A stretch of 64,000 bases of DNA. Source: VRUE01 sp963702955. Its GTDB lineage: Bacteria; Actinomycetota; Thermoleophilia; Solirubrobacterales; 70-9. The first letter of the stretch is position 1, and every line of letters starts with the position of its first letter. The notes under the pieces were generated by a model, which saw only the letters and a list, made by a program, of their open reading frames with translations, was not told the DNA's origin and made no database searches. The position numbers and the translations under genes are program-made. This document shows, in pieces, positions 57,257 to 64,000 of the stretch. The stretch spans positions 1,054,001-1,118,000 of the forward strand of contig OY969774.1 in NCBI GenBank assembly GCA_963702955.1, given 5' to 3'.

Positions 57257-58606
57257 TCAGCCCAGCTCCTGGCGGACCAGGTCGGCAAGCCGCTTGCAGA
57301 CCGACTCGGCCTCCTCGGCGCTCGGCGCCTCGACCATGACCCGGACCAGCGGCTCGGTGCCGGAGGGGCGCAGGAGGACGCGGCCGCGCCCCTCCAGGCC
57401 CTCGGCCTCGCGTTCGACCGCCTCCCAGACCGCAGCCGCGCCGGCGATCGCCTCGCGATCGGCGACCTCGACGTTGACCAGGGTCTGCGGCAGCTTCTCC
57501 ATCGCCTCGACGTCGGCCAGCTCGCGGCCGCCCAGCTCGCGCATCGTCATCAGCGCCGCCGCGATCCCGTCGCCGGTGGCGGCGAAGCCGGTCTCGATGA
57601 TGTGGCCCGACTGCTCGCCGCCGAGCGCCCACTCGCGCTTGCGCAGCTCGTCGAGCACATAGCGATCGCCGACCTTGGTCGTCGCGACCTCGATCCCGGC
57701 CTCCTCCATCGCCCGGTGGAAGCCGAAGTTGCTCATCACCGTGACCGCGACGCCGCCATGCAGCTCGCCGCGGGCGGCCATCCCGCGGGCCAGCAGGGCG
57801 ATCAGCTCGTCGCCGTCATGGCGGCGGCCGGCGCCGTCGACGGCGAGCACCCGGTCGCCGTCGCCGTCGAAGGCGAATCCGATCGTCGCCTCCGAGCCGG
57901 CGACGTGCTCGGCCAGGCCGTCGAGATGGGTCGAGCCGCAGCCGGCGTTGATATTGCGGCCGTCGGGCTCGACCGCGATCGCTTCGACGCGGGCGCCGAG
58001 CCGCTCGAAGATCGCCGGCGCGACCCGGTGGGTGGCGCCGTTGGCGCAGTCGAGGGCGACCGTGAGCCCGGAGAGGTCGAGTGGGAAGGCCGACTCGAGC
58101 GCCCGCAGGTAGTCCTCGACGCCGCCTTCGAGCTCGCGGACGCGTCCCGGCGCAGGGGGTGTGTTCGAGGTTTGTGCCGCTATGCGACTCAAACCTCGAA
58201 CGCGCTCCTCGAGCAACGCCTCGATCCGCGCCTCGGCCTCGTCGTCGAGCTTGGTCCCGGCGCCGCTGAAGAACTTGATCCCGTTGTCGCGGTAGGGGTT
58301 GTGCGAGGCGGAGACGACGGCGGCGAGATCGAGTCCGAGGCGGCGGACGAGGATCGCCGCGGCCGGCGTCGGCAGCACCCCGCCGAGCAGCGCTTCGCCA
58401 CCCGCCGCGGCGACTCCGGCGGCCAGCGCCGCTTCCAGCATCGGCCCCGACTCGCGCGTGTCGCGCACGATCAGCACCTGCGGGCGCTCGATCTCCAGCG
58501 ACGCCGTCGCCGCCCGGCCCAGTGCCAGCGCCAGCTCGGCGGTGAGGAACGTCCCGGCCTCCCCTCGGACCCCGTCGGTTCCGAAGAGCTTGCGCTCCGG
58601 CGTCAC
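57257..58606 (-). CDS. glmM: Phosphoglucosamine mutase
   Basis: 449 residues from GTG 58606. Start FGTDGVRGEAG, phosphoserine loop VVSASHNPYRDNGIKFFS (~100), metal site FAFDGDGDRV, sugar loop GEQSGHI and phosphate-binding RPSGTEPLVRV. It interconverts GlcN-6-P and GlcN-1-P. Around residues ~135-155 (RVRGLSRIAAQTSNTPPAPG) it carries an insertion not expected in the family; the DNA there forms a 39-base near-perfect hairpin (58163-58201). Gene order rplM-rpsI-glmM-glmS is the classic actinobacterial one. Confidence 0.95.
   Translation of the reverse strand: MTPERKLFGTDGVRGEAGTFLTAELALALGRAATASLEIERPQVLIVRDTRESGPMLEAALAAGVAAAGGEALLGGVLPTPAAAILVRRLGLDLAAVVSASHNPYRDNGIKFFSGAGTKLDDEAEARIEALLEERVRGLSRIAAQTSNTPPAPGRVRELEGGVEDYLRALESAFPLDLSGLTVALDCANGATHRVAPAIFERLGARVEAIAVEPDGRNINAGCGSTHLDGLAEHVAGSEATIGFAFDGDGDRVLAVDGAGRRHDGDELIALLARGMAARGELHGGVAVTVMSNFGFHRAMEEAGIEVATTKVGDRYVLDELRKREWALGGEQSGHIIETGFAATGDGIAAALMTMRELGGRELADVEAMEKLPQTLVNVEVADREAIAGAAAVWEAVEREAEGLEGRGRVLLRPSGTEPLVRVMVEAPSAEEAESVCKRLADLVRQELG
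58163..58201 (-). repeat. In-frame 39-base palindromic element within glmM
   Basis: GTTCGAGGTTTG (58163-58174) and CAAACCTCGAAC (58190-58201) are perfect 12-base complements. The 15 bases between add five more pairs (one wobble in the mRNA sense), leaving a 3-base tip. It is not followed by a stop and keeps the frame, adding a short peptide loop to GlmM. It looks like a small dispersed palindromic repeat inserted into a gene. Confidence 0.65.
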
Positions 58607-58616
58607 ACGGTCCCCG

Positions 58617-59294
58617 TCAGCGCTTGCTGAACTGCGGCCGCTTGCGGGCCTTCTTCAGCCCCGCCTTGCGGCGCTCCTTGACGCGCGCGTCGCGGGTCAG
58701 GTAGCCGCGCCGCTTCAGCTCGCCGCGCAGCTCCGGATCGACCTCGATCAGCGCCCGGGCGATGCCGTGGCGGACCGCGCCGGCCTGGCCGCTGACGCCG
58801 CCGCCGTGGACGCGAACGCGAACGTCGACGTTGCCCTCGTAGCCGGTCGTGGCGAGCGGCTGGCGGGCCACCGTCTGGTGCAGCGGACGGGGGAAGAACT
58901 CCTCCAGCGGGCGCCCGTTGACCTCAAACTTGCCGCCGCCCGGCAGCACGATGACGCGGGCGATCGCGTTCTTGCGTTTGCCGGTGGCGAGGAAGCGCGC
59001 GTCGCCCTCGAGCTTGGCCGGGGCGCGGCTCGCCGCCTGCGGCTCCTCCTCGGAGTCGCCGACCAGCGCCGCCTCGCGCTGGCGCCGCTCCTCCTCTTCG
59101 GCCTCCCGCCGAGCCCGCTCCTCGGCGCTGAGCGGCCGCTCCTTAGGCTCGACCGAAATAGGCTCCAGGTCGGCGCCCGGGATGACGTCTTTCTTCTTCT
59201 CGGCTTTCGGCTCCTCGACGAGCTCCTCCTCCACGGCCTCGACCTCGGGCTCCTGCTCCTCCGAAGTCTCCTCGTTCTGCGGCTCGTCGACCAT
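58617..59294 (-). CDS. rpsI: 30S ribosomal protein S9 with acidic N-terminal extension
   Basis: 225 residues. The S9 core begins near residue 95: FLATGKRKNAIARVIVLPGG, PLATTGYEGNVDVRVRVHGG and the tail GLKKARKRPQFSKR, which reaches the P-site tRNA. Before it is a ~95-residue Glu-rich, low-complexity extension (EETSEEQEPEVEAVEEELVE), far longer than the usual ~130-residue S9 needs. ATG overlaps the rplM stop by one base (TGATG), supporting this start. Extended acidic S9 N-termini are known in some actinobacteria. Confidence 0.95.
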   Translation of the reverse strand: MVDEPQNEETSEEQEPEVEAVEEELVEEPKAEKKKDVIPGADLEPISVEPKERPLSAEERARREAEEEERRQREAALVGDSEEEPQAASRAPAKLEGDARFLATGKRKNAIARVIVLPGGGKFEVNGRPLEEFFPRPLHQTVARQPLATTGYEGNVDVRVRVHGGGVSGQAGAVRHGIARALIEVDPELRGELKRRGYLTRDARVKERRKAGLKKARKRPQFSKR

Positions 59295-59725
59295 CAGGCG
59301 ATCTCCATCTCTTTCGGCTTCTGGGCTGCATGCGGGTGATCCGGCCCGGCGTAGACCTTCAGCTTGGTCAGCTGCTTGCGGGCGAGGCGGTTGCGGGGAA
59401 GCATCCCCTTCACCGCCTTGCGGATCACCTCCTCGGGGCGGCGGTCGAGCATCTCGGCCAGGGTCCGCGACTTGATTCCGCCGGGGTAGCCGCTGTGGCG
59501 CCAGTAGCGCTTCTGCTCGAGCTTTTTGCCGGTGACGCGGATCTTCTCGGCATTGACGACGACGACGAAGTCGCCGGTGTCGACGTGCGGGGTGTACTCC
59601 GGCTTGCGCTTGCCGCGCAGCGCATTGGCGATCCGGGTCGCCAGGCGGCCCAGGGTCTGGCCCTCGGCGTCGATGACGTACCAGTCTCGCTGGCGGTCGG
59701 CGGGTGTGGCGACGTAGGTCTTCAT
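59294..59725 (-). CDS. rplM: 50S ribosomal protein L13
   Basis: 143 residues, the normal length: KTYVATPADRQRDWYVIDAE, LGRLATRIANALRGKRKPEY, VVVNAEKIRVTGKKLEQKRY and MLPRNRLARKQLTKLKVYAG. Early-assembly protein of the large subunit. First gene of the rplM-rpsI-glmM-glmS run, divergent from the c-di-AMP riboswitch and M23 gene. Confidence 0.98.
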   Translation of the reverse strand: MKTYVATPADRQRDWYVIDAEGQTLGRLATRIANALRGKRKPEYTPHVDTGDFVVVVNAEKIRVTGKKLEQKRYWRHSGYPGGIKSRTLAEMLDRRPEEVIRKAVKGMLPRNRLARKQLTKLKVYAGPDHPHAAQKPKEMEIA

Positions 59726-59789
59726 CGTGCGGGAACGAGCAAGCGCGCGGGCGTCCGGCGCGGCGGCGCATCATAGCCGCCCAGCGTCC

Positions 59790-59795
59790 TATACT
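59790..59795 (+). promoter_or_regulatory. Candidate -10 element for the riboswitch transcript
   Basis: TATACT just upstream of the riboswitch start; no good -35 is seen at the expected spacing. Consistent with transcription beginning near 59802. Confidence 0.4.
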
Positions 59796-59802
59796 GCCGC
59801 GC

Positions 59803-59955
59803 CAGCAATGCCGAATCCCGCCGTGCGATCGGCGGGAGCGGAGGAACCGCAGGGACTCTTGCAGGTCCCAGGGGCGAATCGGACGAACTCGTCCGTAGCG
59901 CATCTCTTTCAGCGCGAGCCCGACAGCTAACTCCGCAGGCGAACGAAAGAGAGGC
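59803..59955 (+). ncRNA. ydaO/yuaA-type c-di-AMP riboswitch
   Basis: The leader of the M23 gene holds the conserved ydaO blocks in order: AATGCCGAATCCCGCC with its pairing partner GGCGGGAGCGGAGGAACCGC; the small GGGAC...GTCCC arm; GGGGCGAATC; and the 3' block GAGCCCGACAGCTAACTCCG followed by CAGGCG. This class senses cyclic di-AMP and, in actinobacteria, usually sits before cell-wall hydrolases. In many members high c-di-AMP reduces expression of the downstream gene. Confidence 0.88.
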
Positions 59956-59960
59956 ACGCG

Positions 59961-60902
59961 GTGCGCAGTGCTTGGCCGGTTAGACCGGTTTCGATAGTCG
60001 TATTCGTGGCGCTTCTGGCGGGCTTCCCCGCCGGCGCCTCGGCGACGACCGGCGGCGCCCCGACCCCGAGCGGCTCGCCGCCGCCTCCCCCGAGTCAGAG
60101 CGGCACCCCCGACCCGGCTCCGTCGGCGGGCACGCTCAGCGTGATCTCGGCGAAGACCTGGCCGCGCAAGTCCTTCTACTACGGAGTCCAAGCGCCGCGG
60201 CTGCGCTATGAGATCGGCAGCGACCAGGCGAGCAACGACCTCCGCGTCGACGTCGTCGGCCCCAGCGGCGAAGTCGTCAAGAGCTACTACCGCAACGACA
60301 TCGCCCCCGAAACGCCCGACAGCGTCTCCTGGGACGGCACGATCGCCGGCGGACGGCCGGCGCCCAACGGCCGCTACACGTTCCGGATCTCGCCGCAGGC
60401 CGGCGGTCCCGCCGCGCGTCCCGCCTTCCGGCCTTCGGCCACCTCCTCCAGCTCGACCGGCCTCGGCTTCGAACTCTACGGCTACGCCTTCCCGGTCCTC
60501 GGCCCGCACAGCTTCGGCGACGCCGCCGACCGCTTCGGGGCGCCGCGCGCCGGCCACACCCACGAGGGACAGGACGTGCTCGCCGGGTGCGGCACGCCGA
60601 TAGTCGCGGCGCGGGGCGGCCGCGTCCAGTACGCCGGCTACCAGAGCGCCGCCGGCAACTACCTGGTGATCGACGCCAAGGGGACCGGGATGGACTTCAT
60701 GTACGCGCACCTGGCCCAGCCCTCGCCGCTGCCGACCGGGGCGACGGTCCTCACCGGCCAGCCGGTCGGCGAAGTCGGCGAAACCGGCGACGCCGTCGGC
60801 TGCCACCTCCACTTCGAGATCTGGACCGCCCCCGGCTGGTACGAAGGAGGCAGCCCGATCGACCCGCTGCCCTTCCTCGAACGCTGGGACGCCTACAGCT
60901 GA
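59961..60902 (+). CDS. Secreted M23-family peptidase
   Basis: 313 residues from GTG 59961. Signal peptide: VSIVVFVALLAGFPAGASAT; then a Pro/Ser/Gly linker and a beta domain (SVISAKTWPRKSFYYGVQAP to ~140) before the LytM/M23 domain. Zinc ligands: HTHEGQD (His/Asp, ~197-203), and HLHFEIW near residue 278. It cuts peptide cross-links in peptidoglycan outside the membrane. The c-di-AMP riboswitch in its leader ties its level to this wall-stress and osmotic signal. A terminator-like hairpin follows its stop by 4 bases. Confidence 0.93.
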   Translation: MRSAWPVRPVSIVVFVALLAGFPAGASATTGGAPTPSGSPPPPPSQSGTPDPAPSAGTLSVISAKTWPRKSFYYGVQAPRLRYEIGSDQASNDLRVDVVGPSGEVVKSYYRNDIAPETPDSVSWDGTIAGGRPAPNGRYTFRISPQAGGPAARPAFRPSATSSSSTGLGFELYGYAFPVLGPHSFGDAADRFGAPRAGHTHEGQDVLAGCGTPIVAARGGRVQYAGYQSAAGNYLVIDAKGTGMDFMYAHLAQPSPLPTGATVLTGQPVGEVGETGDAVGCHLHFEIWTAPGWYEGGSPIDPLPFLERWDAYS

Positions 60903-60906
60903 GAGC

Positions 60907-60929
60907 AGGACCGGAGCGGGCTCGGTCCT
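60907..60929 (+). terminator. Terminator-like hairpin after the M23 gene
   Basis: AGGACCG ... CGGTCCT, a 7-bp stem (8 with a wobble pair) with a 7-9 base loop directly after the stop codon. No T-run; stem position supports termination. Confidence 0.5.
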
Positions 60930-61262
60930 ACTTCCCGCGGTTCTGGCCGCCCCCGCGAGTCTCCGGGATCCCGACCCCGGGAGGCGGAGGCGGTGGCGGT
61001 GGCGGAGGCTTCGAACCCGATGACTGTAGCGCGGCCGACAACGGTTGTTTGGCGTGAGCTGCCATCTCAATCAGCCTACCGCCGGCGGTCCAGCTCCTCC
61101 TCGTCATCGCGAATCTCGTACAGGGCGCCGTAGGTTCGGGTGCGGTCAGAACCTGCTCCTGCTGGCCCAGCGCTTGCGCCGCTATCCGATGTGCCTCTTG
61201 CTCGAGCTTTGCCACCACCCGAATCTATGGCTTGCCGCGGACAACACAATGCGGCTTCCAAC
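60930..61262. other. Intergenic stretch without a supported gene
   Basis: The region between the M23 terminator and the zur-like gene. It holds short minus-strand frames, one encoding a run of ten prolines after QSSGSK, but neither has a convincing ribosome site or a domain. No RNA gene or operator is recognised. Confidence 0.4.
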
Positions 61263-61709
61263 TCAATCGGAGCAGCGGTCGCAGCGGCCGCGGATCACTA
61301 CCTCGTGCTCGGCGGCGTCGAAGCTCATCCGGCCGCTGACCCTGTTGATCGCCCGCTCCAGCGAGGGGTCCTCGAAGGGCACCATGCGGCCGCAGTCGCG
61401 GCAGATCGCGTGGTGGTGGTGCTCGCCGGTCGGCTCGATCCGCTCGTAGCCGGCGGTCCCGCGGCTGACCTCGAGCCGCCGCAGGAGGCCCAGCTGCTCG
61501 AGCTGCTCCAACGCCCGATAGACGCTTGCCCGCCCGACCGCAGGTTTGCGCCGTCGCAGCTCGTCGTCGAGCTCCAGCGCGGTGACCGCGCAGTCGTGAC
61601 GCGCGAGGGCCTCGACCACGGCGGTGCGGGCCCCACCGCGGCGATAGCCCGCCTCGCGCAGGGTCCGCAGGGCGTGCTCGGCCCAGCTCGTCCGCGTCTT
61701 CGTCGTCAC
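61263..61709 (-). CDS. Fur-family metal regulator (probably Zur)
   Basis: 148 residues from GTG 61709, overlapping the permease stop by 4 bases. The N-terminal winged helix has WAEHALRTLREAGYRRGGAR and RASVYRALEQLEQLGLLRRL. The metal domain has EHHHHAICRDCGRMV and the C-terminal CDRC, a structural zinc site of two CxxC pairs, plus the His cluster of the regulatory site. It lies as the last gene of a zinc-type ABC operon, so Zur is the likely subtype; Fur, PerR or Mur cannot be excluded by eye. Confidence 0.88.
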   Translation of the reverse strand: MTTKTRTSWAEHALRTLREAGYRRGGARTAVVEALARHDCAVTALELDDELRRRKPAVGRASVYRALEQLEQLGLLRRLEVSRGTAGYERIEPTGEHHHHAICRDCGRMVPFEDPSLERAINRVSGRMSFDAAEHEVVIRGRCDRCSD

Positions 61710-62572
61710 AGCGTCGATCCTAGAGGTCGTCTTCTCTCCCTCGTCTCGCTTCTGCGGGGTCGGCGGCCGCGCAGGCGATCGACCGCGGCGGCAGCGACGA
61801 GAGCGGCGGTCGCCACCCCGATCACCGCCGTGCCGGCGGGCAGCGAGGGGATCCGGTAGCTGAGCGCGAGCCCGGCCCACATCGAGCCCACCGCGATCGA
61901 AGCCGAGAGCGCCAGGCCGCGCCACGGGTTGTCGGTCAGCAGCCTTGCCGCTCCGCCGGGGGCGGCCAGCAGCCCGAGCAGCAGCAGCGCGCCGACCGCC
62001 TGCGTCGCCTCGGCGGCGACCAGGGCGAGCAGGACGAAGAAGACGATGCCGAGGGCGCGAACGGGGAGACCGAGGCTGCGCGCCACGTCGGGGTCGAGCG
62101 AGCCGAACAGCAGCGGTCGGGCGATCGCCAACAGGGCCAGCAGGACCACGATCGCGACCAGCGCGGCGAGGCGCGCGTCGGCGGCGGAGAGCCCGAGGAT
62201 AGAGCCGAAGAGGACGCGGACGGCGGCGGTGCCGTTGGAGCCGCTCGAGCCGTTGACGAAGATCGAGAGGAAGAGCGCGCCGAGCCCGAGGACCCAGGCG
62301 AAGACGGAGCCGATCACGACGTCGTCGGGGCGAGCGCGATCGCCCAGCACCCCCATCCCGGTCGCGACGAGAACCGTCGCGACGAAGAGGCCGAGCCTGA
62401 TGTCGACCCCCGCCGCGGCCGCCGCCAGGGCGCCGGTGAAGGCGACGTGGCTGAGCGCGTCGCCGGCGAAGACCTGGCTGCGCAGGACGACGAAGTAGCC
62501 GACCGCGCCACAGGCCAGGGCGACGAAGGTGCCGGCGAGGAAGGCGTTGCGCATGAACTCGTGGGCGAACAT
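61706..62572 (-). CDS. Metal ABC transporter permease (ZnuB-type, second)
   Basis: 288 residues from ATG 62572, which overlaps the stop of the first permease (TGATG). About eight helices. Family features include EFMRNAFLAGTFVALACGAV, SQVFAGDALSHVAFTGALAA and ALVAAEATQAVGALLLLGLL. Forms the membrane channel for a Zn/Mn uptake system with the neighbouring permease. Two different permeases suggest a heterodimeric channel. Confidence 0.9.
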   Translation of the reverse strand: MFAHEFMRNAFLAGTFVALACGAVGYFVVLRSQVFAGDALSHVAFTGALAAAAAGVDIRLGLFVATVLVATGMGVLGDRARPDDVVIGSVFAWVLGLGALFLSIFVNGSSGSNGTAAVRVLFGSILGLSAADARLAALVAIVVLLALLAIARPLLFGSLDPDVARSLGLPVRALGIVFFVLLALVAAEATQAVGALLLLGLLAAPGGAARLLTDNPWRGLALSASIAVGSMWAGLALSYRIPSLPAGTAVIGVATAALVAAAAVDRLRGRRPRRSETRERRRPLGSTL

Positions 62573-63462
62573 CAGGCGAGGGCCTCCGCCGGGCGAGGCC
62601 GGCGATCGCGAACCGCGTGGACGCCCAGCCGCACCGCGACGTAGAGGCCGAAGGAGAGGCTCGTCACCCAGAACCCGACCGGGTAGGGAGAGAAGTAGGC
62701 GATCCCCAGGCCGACCCAGGTGACCGCGAGGGCGAGCGCGACCGAGAGCGCCAGGCCCGGGCCGGGCCGAGCGGTGATCTGCTGCGCGGTCGCCGCGGGG
62801 GTGACCAGCAGGGCGAAGACGAGCAGGGCGCCGGTGATCTCGGCGGTTGCGGCGACCGCCAGCCCGAGCAGGAGCAGGAAGGCGAGGGCGAGGGCGCCCA
62901 CCGGCACACCGCCGGCGCGGGCGATCGCTCCGTCGACCGAGGCGAACAGCAGCGGCCTGCCGATCGCGGCGAGCAGCGCCAACGCCGCGACGGCGACCCA
63001 CAGCAGGGTCAGCACCTGCCCCGCGGTGATCCCGAGGAAGGTGCCGAAGAGCAGCGACTGCAGGCCGGTGAGCTGGCCGCCGTAGAGGCTGACGAAGAGG
63101 AAGCCGAGGCCGAGGCCGAAGGCCTGCACGGTGCCGATCGCGGCGGACTCGCCGCCGAGGGCGGCCTGCCCGGGACGGCTGACCAGCGACAGCGACAGCG
63201 CCCCGAGGCCGCAGGCGCCGAAGTAGCCGAGCGCGATCGGCAGGCCGGCCAGCGTCGCCGCGGCCGCCCCGGGGAAGGCGATCACGGAGAGCGTGTGGCC
63301 GGCGAAGGTCTGGCGGCGCAGGACCATGAACCAGCCGATCGCCCCCGCCATCACGGCGACGATCGTCCCCGCCTCCAGGGCCTGCACCATGAAGGGGAAT
63401 TCGGTCAGCTGTTCGAGGTCGCCGACCGGGTTCCAGGAGAGACCGGCGAGCTCAGTGGCCAT
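62572..63462 (-). CDS. Metal ABC transporter permease (ZnuB-type, first)
   Basis: 296 residues. Conserved stretches: FPFMVQALEAGTIVAVMAGA, RQTFAGHTLSVIAFPGAAAA and VAATAEITGALLVFALLVTP, the ABC-3 family pattern. Its ATG lies 11 bases inside the end of the ATPase gene, so translation is coupled. Partner of the permease at 61706 and the ATPase at 63452. No substrate-binding protein gene is within the window; it may lie beyond base 64,000. Confidence 0.9.
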   Translation of the reverse strand: MATELAGLSWNPVGDLEQLTEFPFMVQALEAGTIVAVMAGAIGWFMVLRRQTFAGHTLSVIAFPGAAAATLAGLPIALGYFGACGLGALSLSLVSRPGQAALGGESAAIGTVQAFGLGLGFLFVSLYGGQLTGLQSLLFGTFLGITAGQVLTLLWVAVAALALLAAIGRPLLFASVDGAIARAGGVPVGALALAFLLLLGLAVAATAEITGALLVFALLVTPAATAQQITARPGPGLALSVALALAVTWVGLGIAYFSPYPVGFWVTSLSFGLYVAVRLGVHAVRDRRPRPAEALA

Positions 63463-64000
63463 GATCGTGGCGAGAGTGGTGGTGGGCCGGGGGCTCCGGG
63501 GTGCCGACGACGGCCAGGCGGCCGTCGCTGGTCTCCAGCACCTCGACGGGAACCCCGTAGAGGTCGCTCAGGGTGGGGCCGGTGATCACCTCGCGCGGCG
63601 TCCCTTCGACCCCGCGGCCGGCGGCGAAGTAGATCACCCGGTCGAGGTAGGAGAGGATCGGGTTGACGTCGTGGGCGACCAGCAGGACCGTTACGCCCTC
63701 GCTCTCGCAGATTCGCTGCACGAGCCCGGCGACGGCGCCCTGGTTGCTGAGGTCGAGGCTGTCCAGCGGCTCGTCGAGCAGCAGGATCCGCGGGCGGCGG
63801 ACGAGCGCCTGGGCGATCAGCAGCCGCTGCTGCTCGCCGCCCGAGAGCGAGCCGATCGGCCGCGCGGCGTAGGCGCTCGCGCCGACCAGCTCGATCGCCT
63901 CCTCGACCCGGCGCCGCGCGGCCCGCCCGCCGGCGCTGAACGCGGCCGGCAGCGGCAGGCCCCAGCGCGTCCCGTCGAGGCCGAGGCGGACGAGGTCGAC
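63452..64000 (-). CDS. Metal ABC transporter ATP-binding protein (5' part outside window)
   Basis: The C-terminal ~182 residues are present. They contain the signature SLSGGEQQRLLIAQALVRRP, Walker B ILLLDEPLDSLDLSNQG and the H-loop region VTVLLVAHDVNPILSYLDRV. Walker A lies beyond base 64,000. The end is His-rich (PPAHHHSRHDHGH), as often seen in zinc-transport components. With two ABC-3 permeases and a Zur-like regulator downstream it completes a zinc (or manganese) importer. Reads off the window edge. Confidence 0.9.
   Translation of the reverse strand, partial: VDLVRLGLDGTRWGLPLPAAFSAGGRAARRRVEEAIELVGASAYAARPIGSLSGGEQQRLLIAQALVRRPRILLLDEPLDSLDLSNQGAVAGLVQRICESEGVTVLLVAHDVNPILSYLDRVIYFAAGRGVEGTPREVITGPTLSDLYGVPVEVLETSDGRLAVVGTPEPPAHHHSRHDHGH

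Noticed and set aside
59295..61070. The S9 frame extended upstream to give an 817-residue protein
   Set aside because: The extension runs antisense through the M23 gene and the riboswitch and through rplM in another frame. The ATG at 59294 coupled to rplM is the real start.
60928..61261. Short minus-strand frames with a proline run
   Set aside because: No ribosome site, no domain, and the proline run mirrors a GGC/GGT-rich hairpin-like stretch. Kept as an undefined intergenic region.
1..64000. tRNA, rRNA, prophage, insertion sequence or replication origin
   Set aside because: No transposase, integrase, phage structural gene, tRNA cloverleaf, rRNA sequence or cluster of DnaA boxes was recognised by eye. 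The accessory zone carries no recognisable mobility gene.

Overview
The window is about 70% GC, almost wall-to-wall coding, with many GTG/TTG starts and ATGA/GTGA gene overlaps. Several features point to a high-GC actinobacterium, most likely class Thermoleophilia (Solirubrobacterales-like). These are the gene order rplM-rpsI-glmM-glmS followed by nnr-alr, an A2-type cytochrome oxidase, an actinobacterial-style c-di-AMP (ydaO) riboswitch before an M23 peptidase, and giant secreted proteins with InlB-like and fibronectin-like repeats. The taxonomic placement is inference; no rRNA is present.

Layout. 1-2,891 (minus): PAP2 phosphatase, flippase-like membrane protein, thioredoxin reductase (cut by the window edge). 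2,982-9,023 (mostly plus): an oxidase-like operon of Cox2-like, Cox1-like, heme O synthase CtaB, a 37-residue membrane peptide and a subunit IV-like protein, followed by a diheme lipoprotein cytochrome c and heme A synthase CtaA. The Cox1-like and Cox2-like proteins are full length but have lost nearly all metal and heme ligands; this is the most unusual thing in the window. 8,978-16,970: an accessory zone with nucleotidyltransferase plus small-partner cassettes (two intact, one frameshifted), an MNT gene whose HEPN partner is cut short, TetR regulators, two divergent AAA/STAND-like ATPases, and decayed pieces of a surface-protein/regulator locus.

17,039-36,005 (minus): a block of very large secreted proteins with recent tandem repeats, a PucR-type regulator, a short upstream ORF overlapping an apparent ATA start, and a MazEF-like pair at 26,359-26,861. 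36,427-40,642 (minus): a ligand-complete A2-type aa3 oxidase (ctaC, ctaD, a tandem Usp gene, ctaE). Next come a GT4 glycosyltransferase, small proteins, a small subunit plus amidase, and an ABC exporter. 47,696-59,725 (minus): housekeeping genes infA, cca, alr, a CBS protein, nnr, a DUF3352-like lipoprotein, glmS, glmM, rpsI and rplM. This run is interrupted at 52,605 by a Fic gene on the other strand with twin palindromic operators. 59,790-60,902: a c-di-AMP riboswitch and an M23 cell-wall peptidase. 61,263-64,000 (minus): a zinc-type ABC transporter (ATPase cut by the window edge, two permeases) with a Fur/Zur regulator.

Working together: CtaA and CtaB supply heme A for the ligand-complete oxidase at 36-40 kb, although they are encoded beside the ligand-less paralogue. 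GlmS, GlmM, Alr and the riboswitch-controlled M23 peptidase form a cell-wall theme. The accessory zone looks like a graveyard and store of toxin-antitoxin or defence-type modules. Function calls are from reading motifs by eye; no database search was run.
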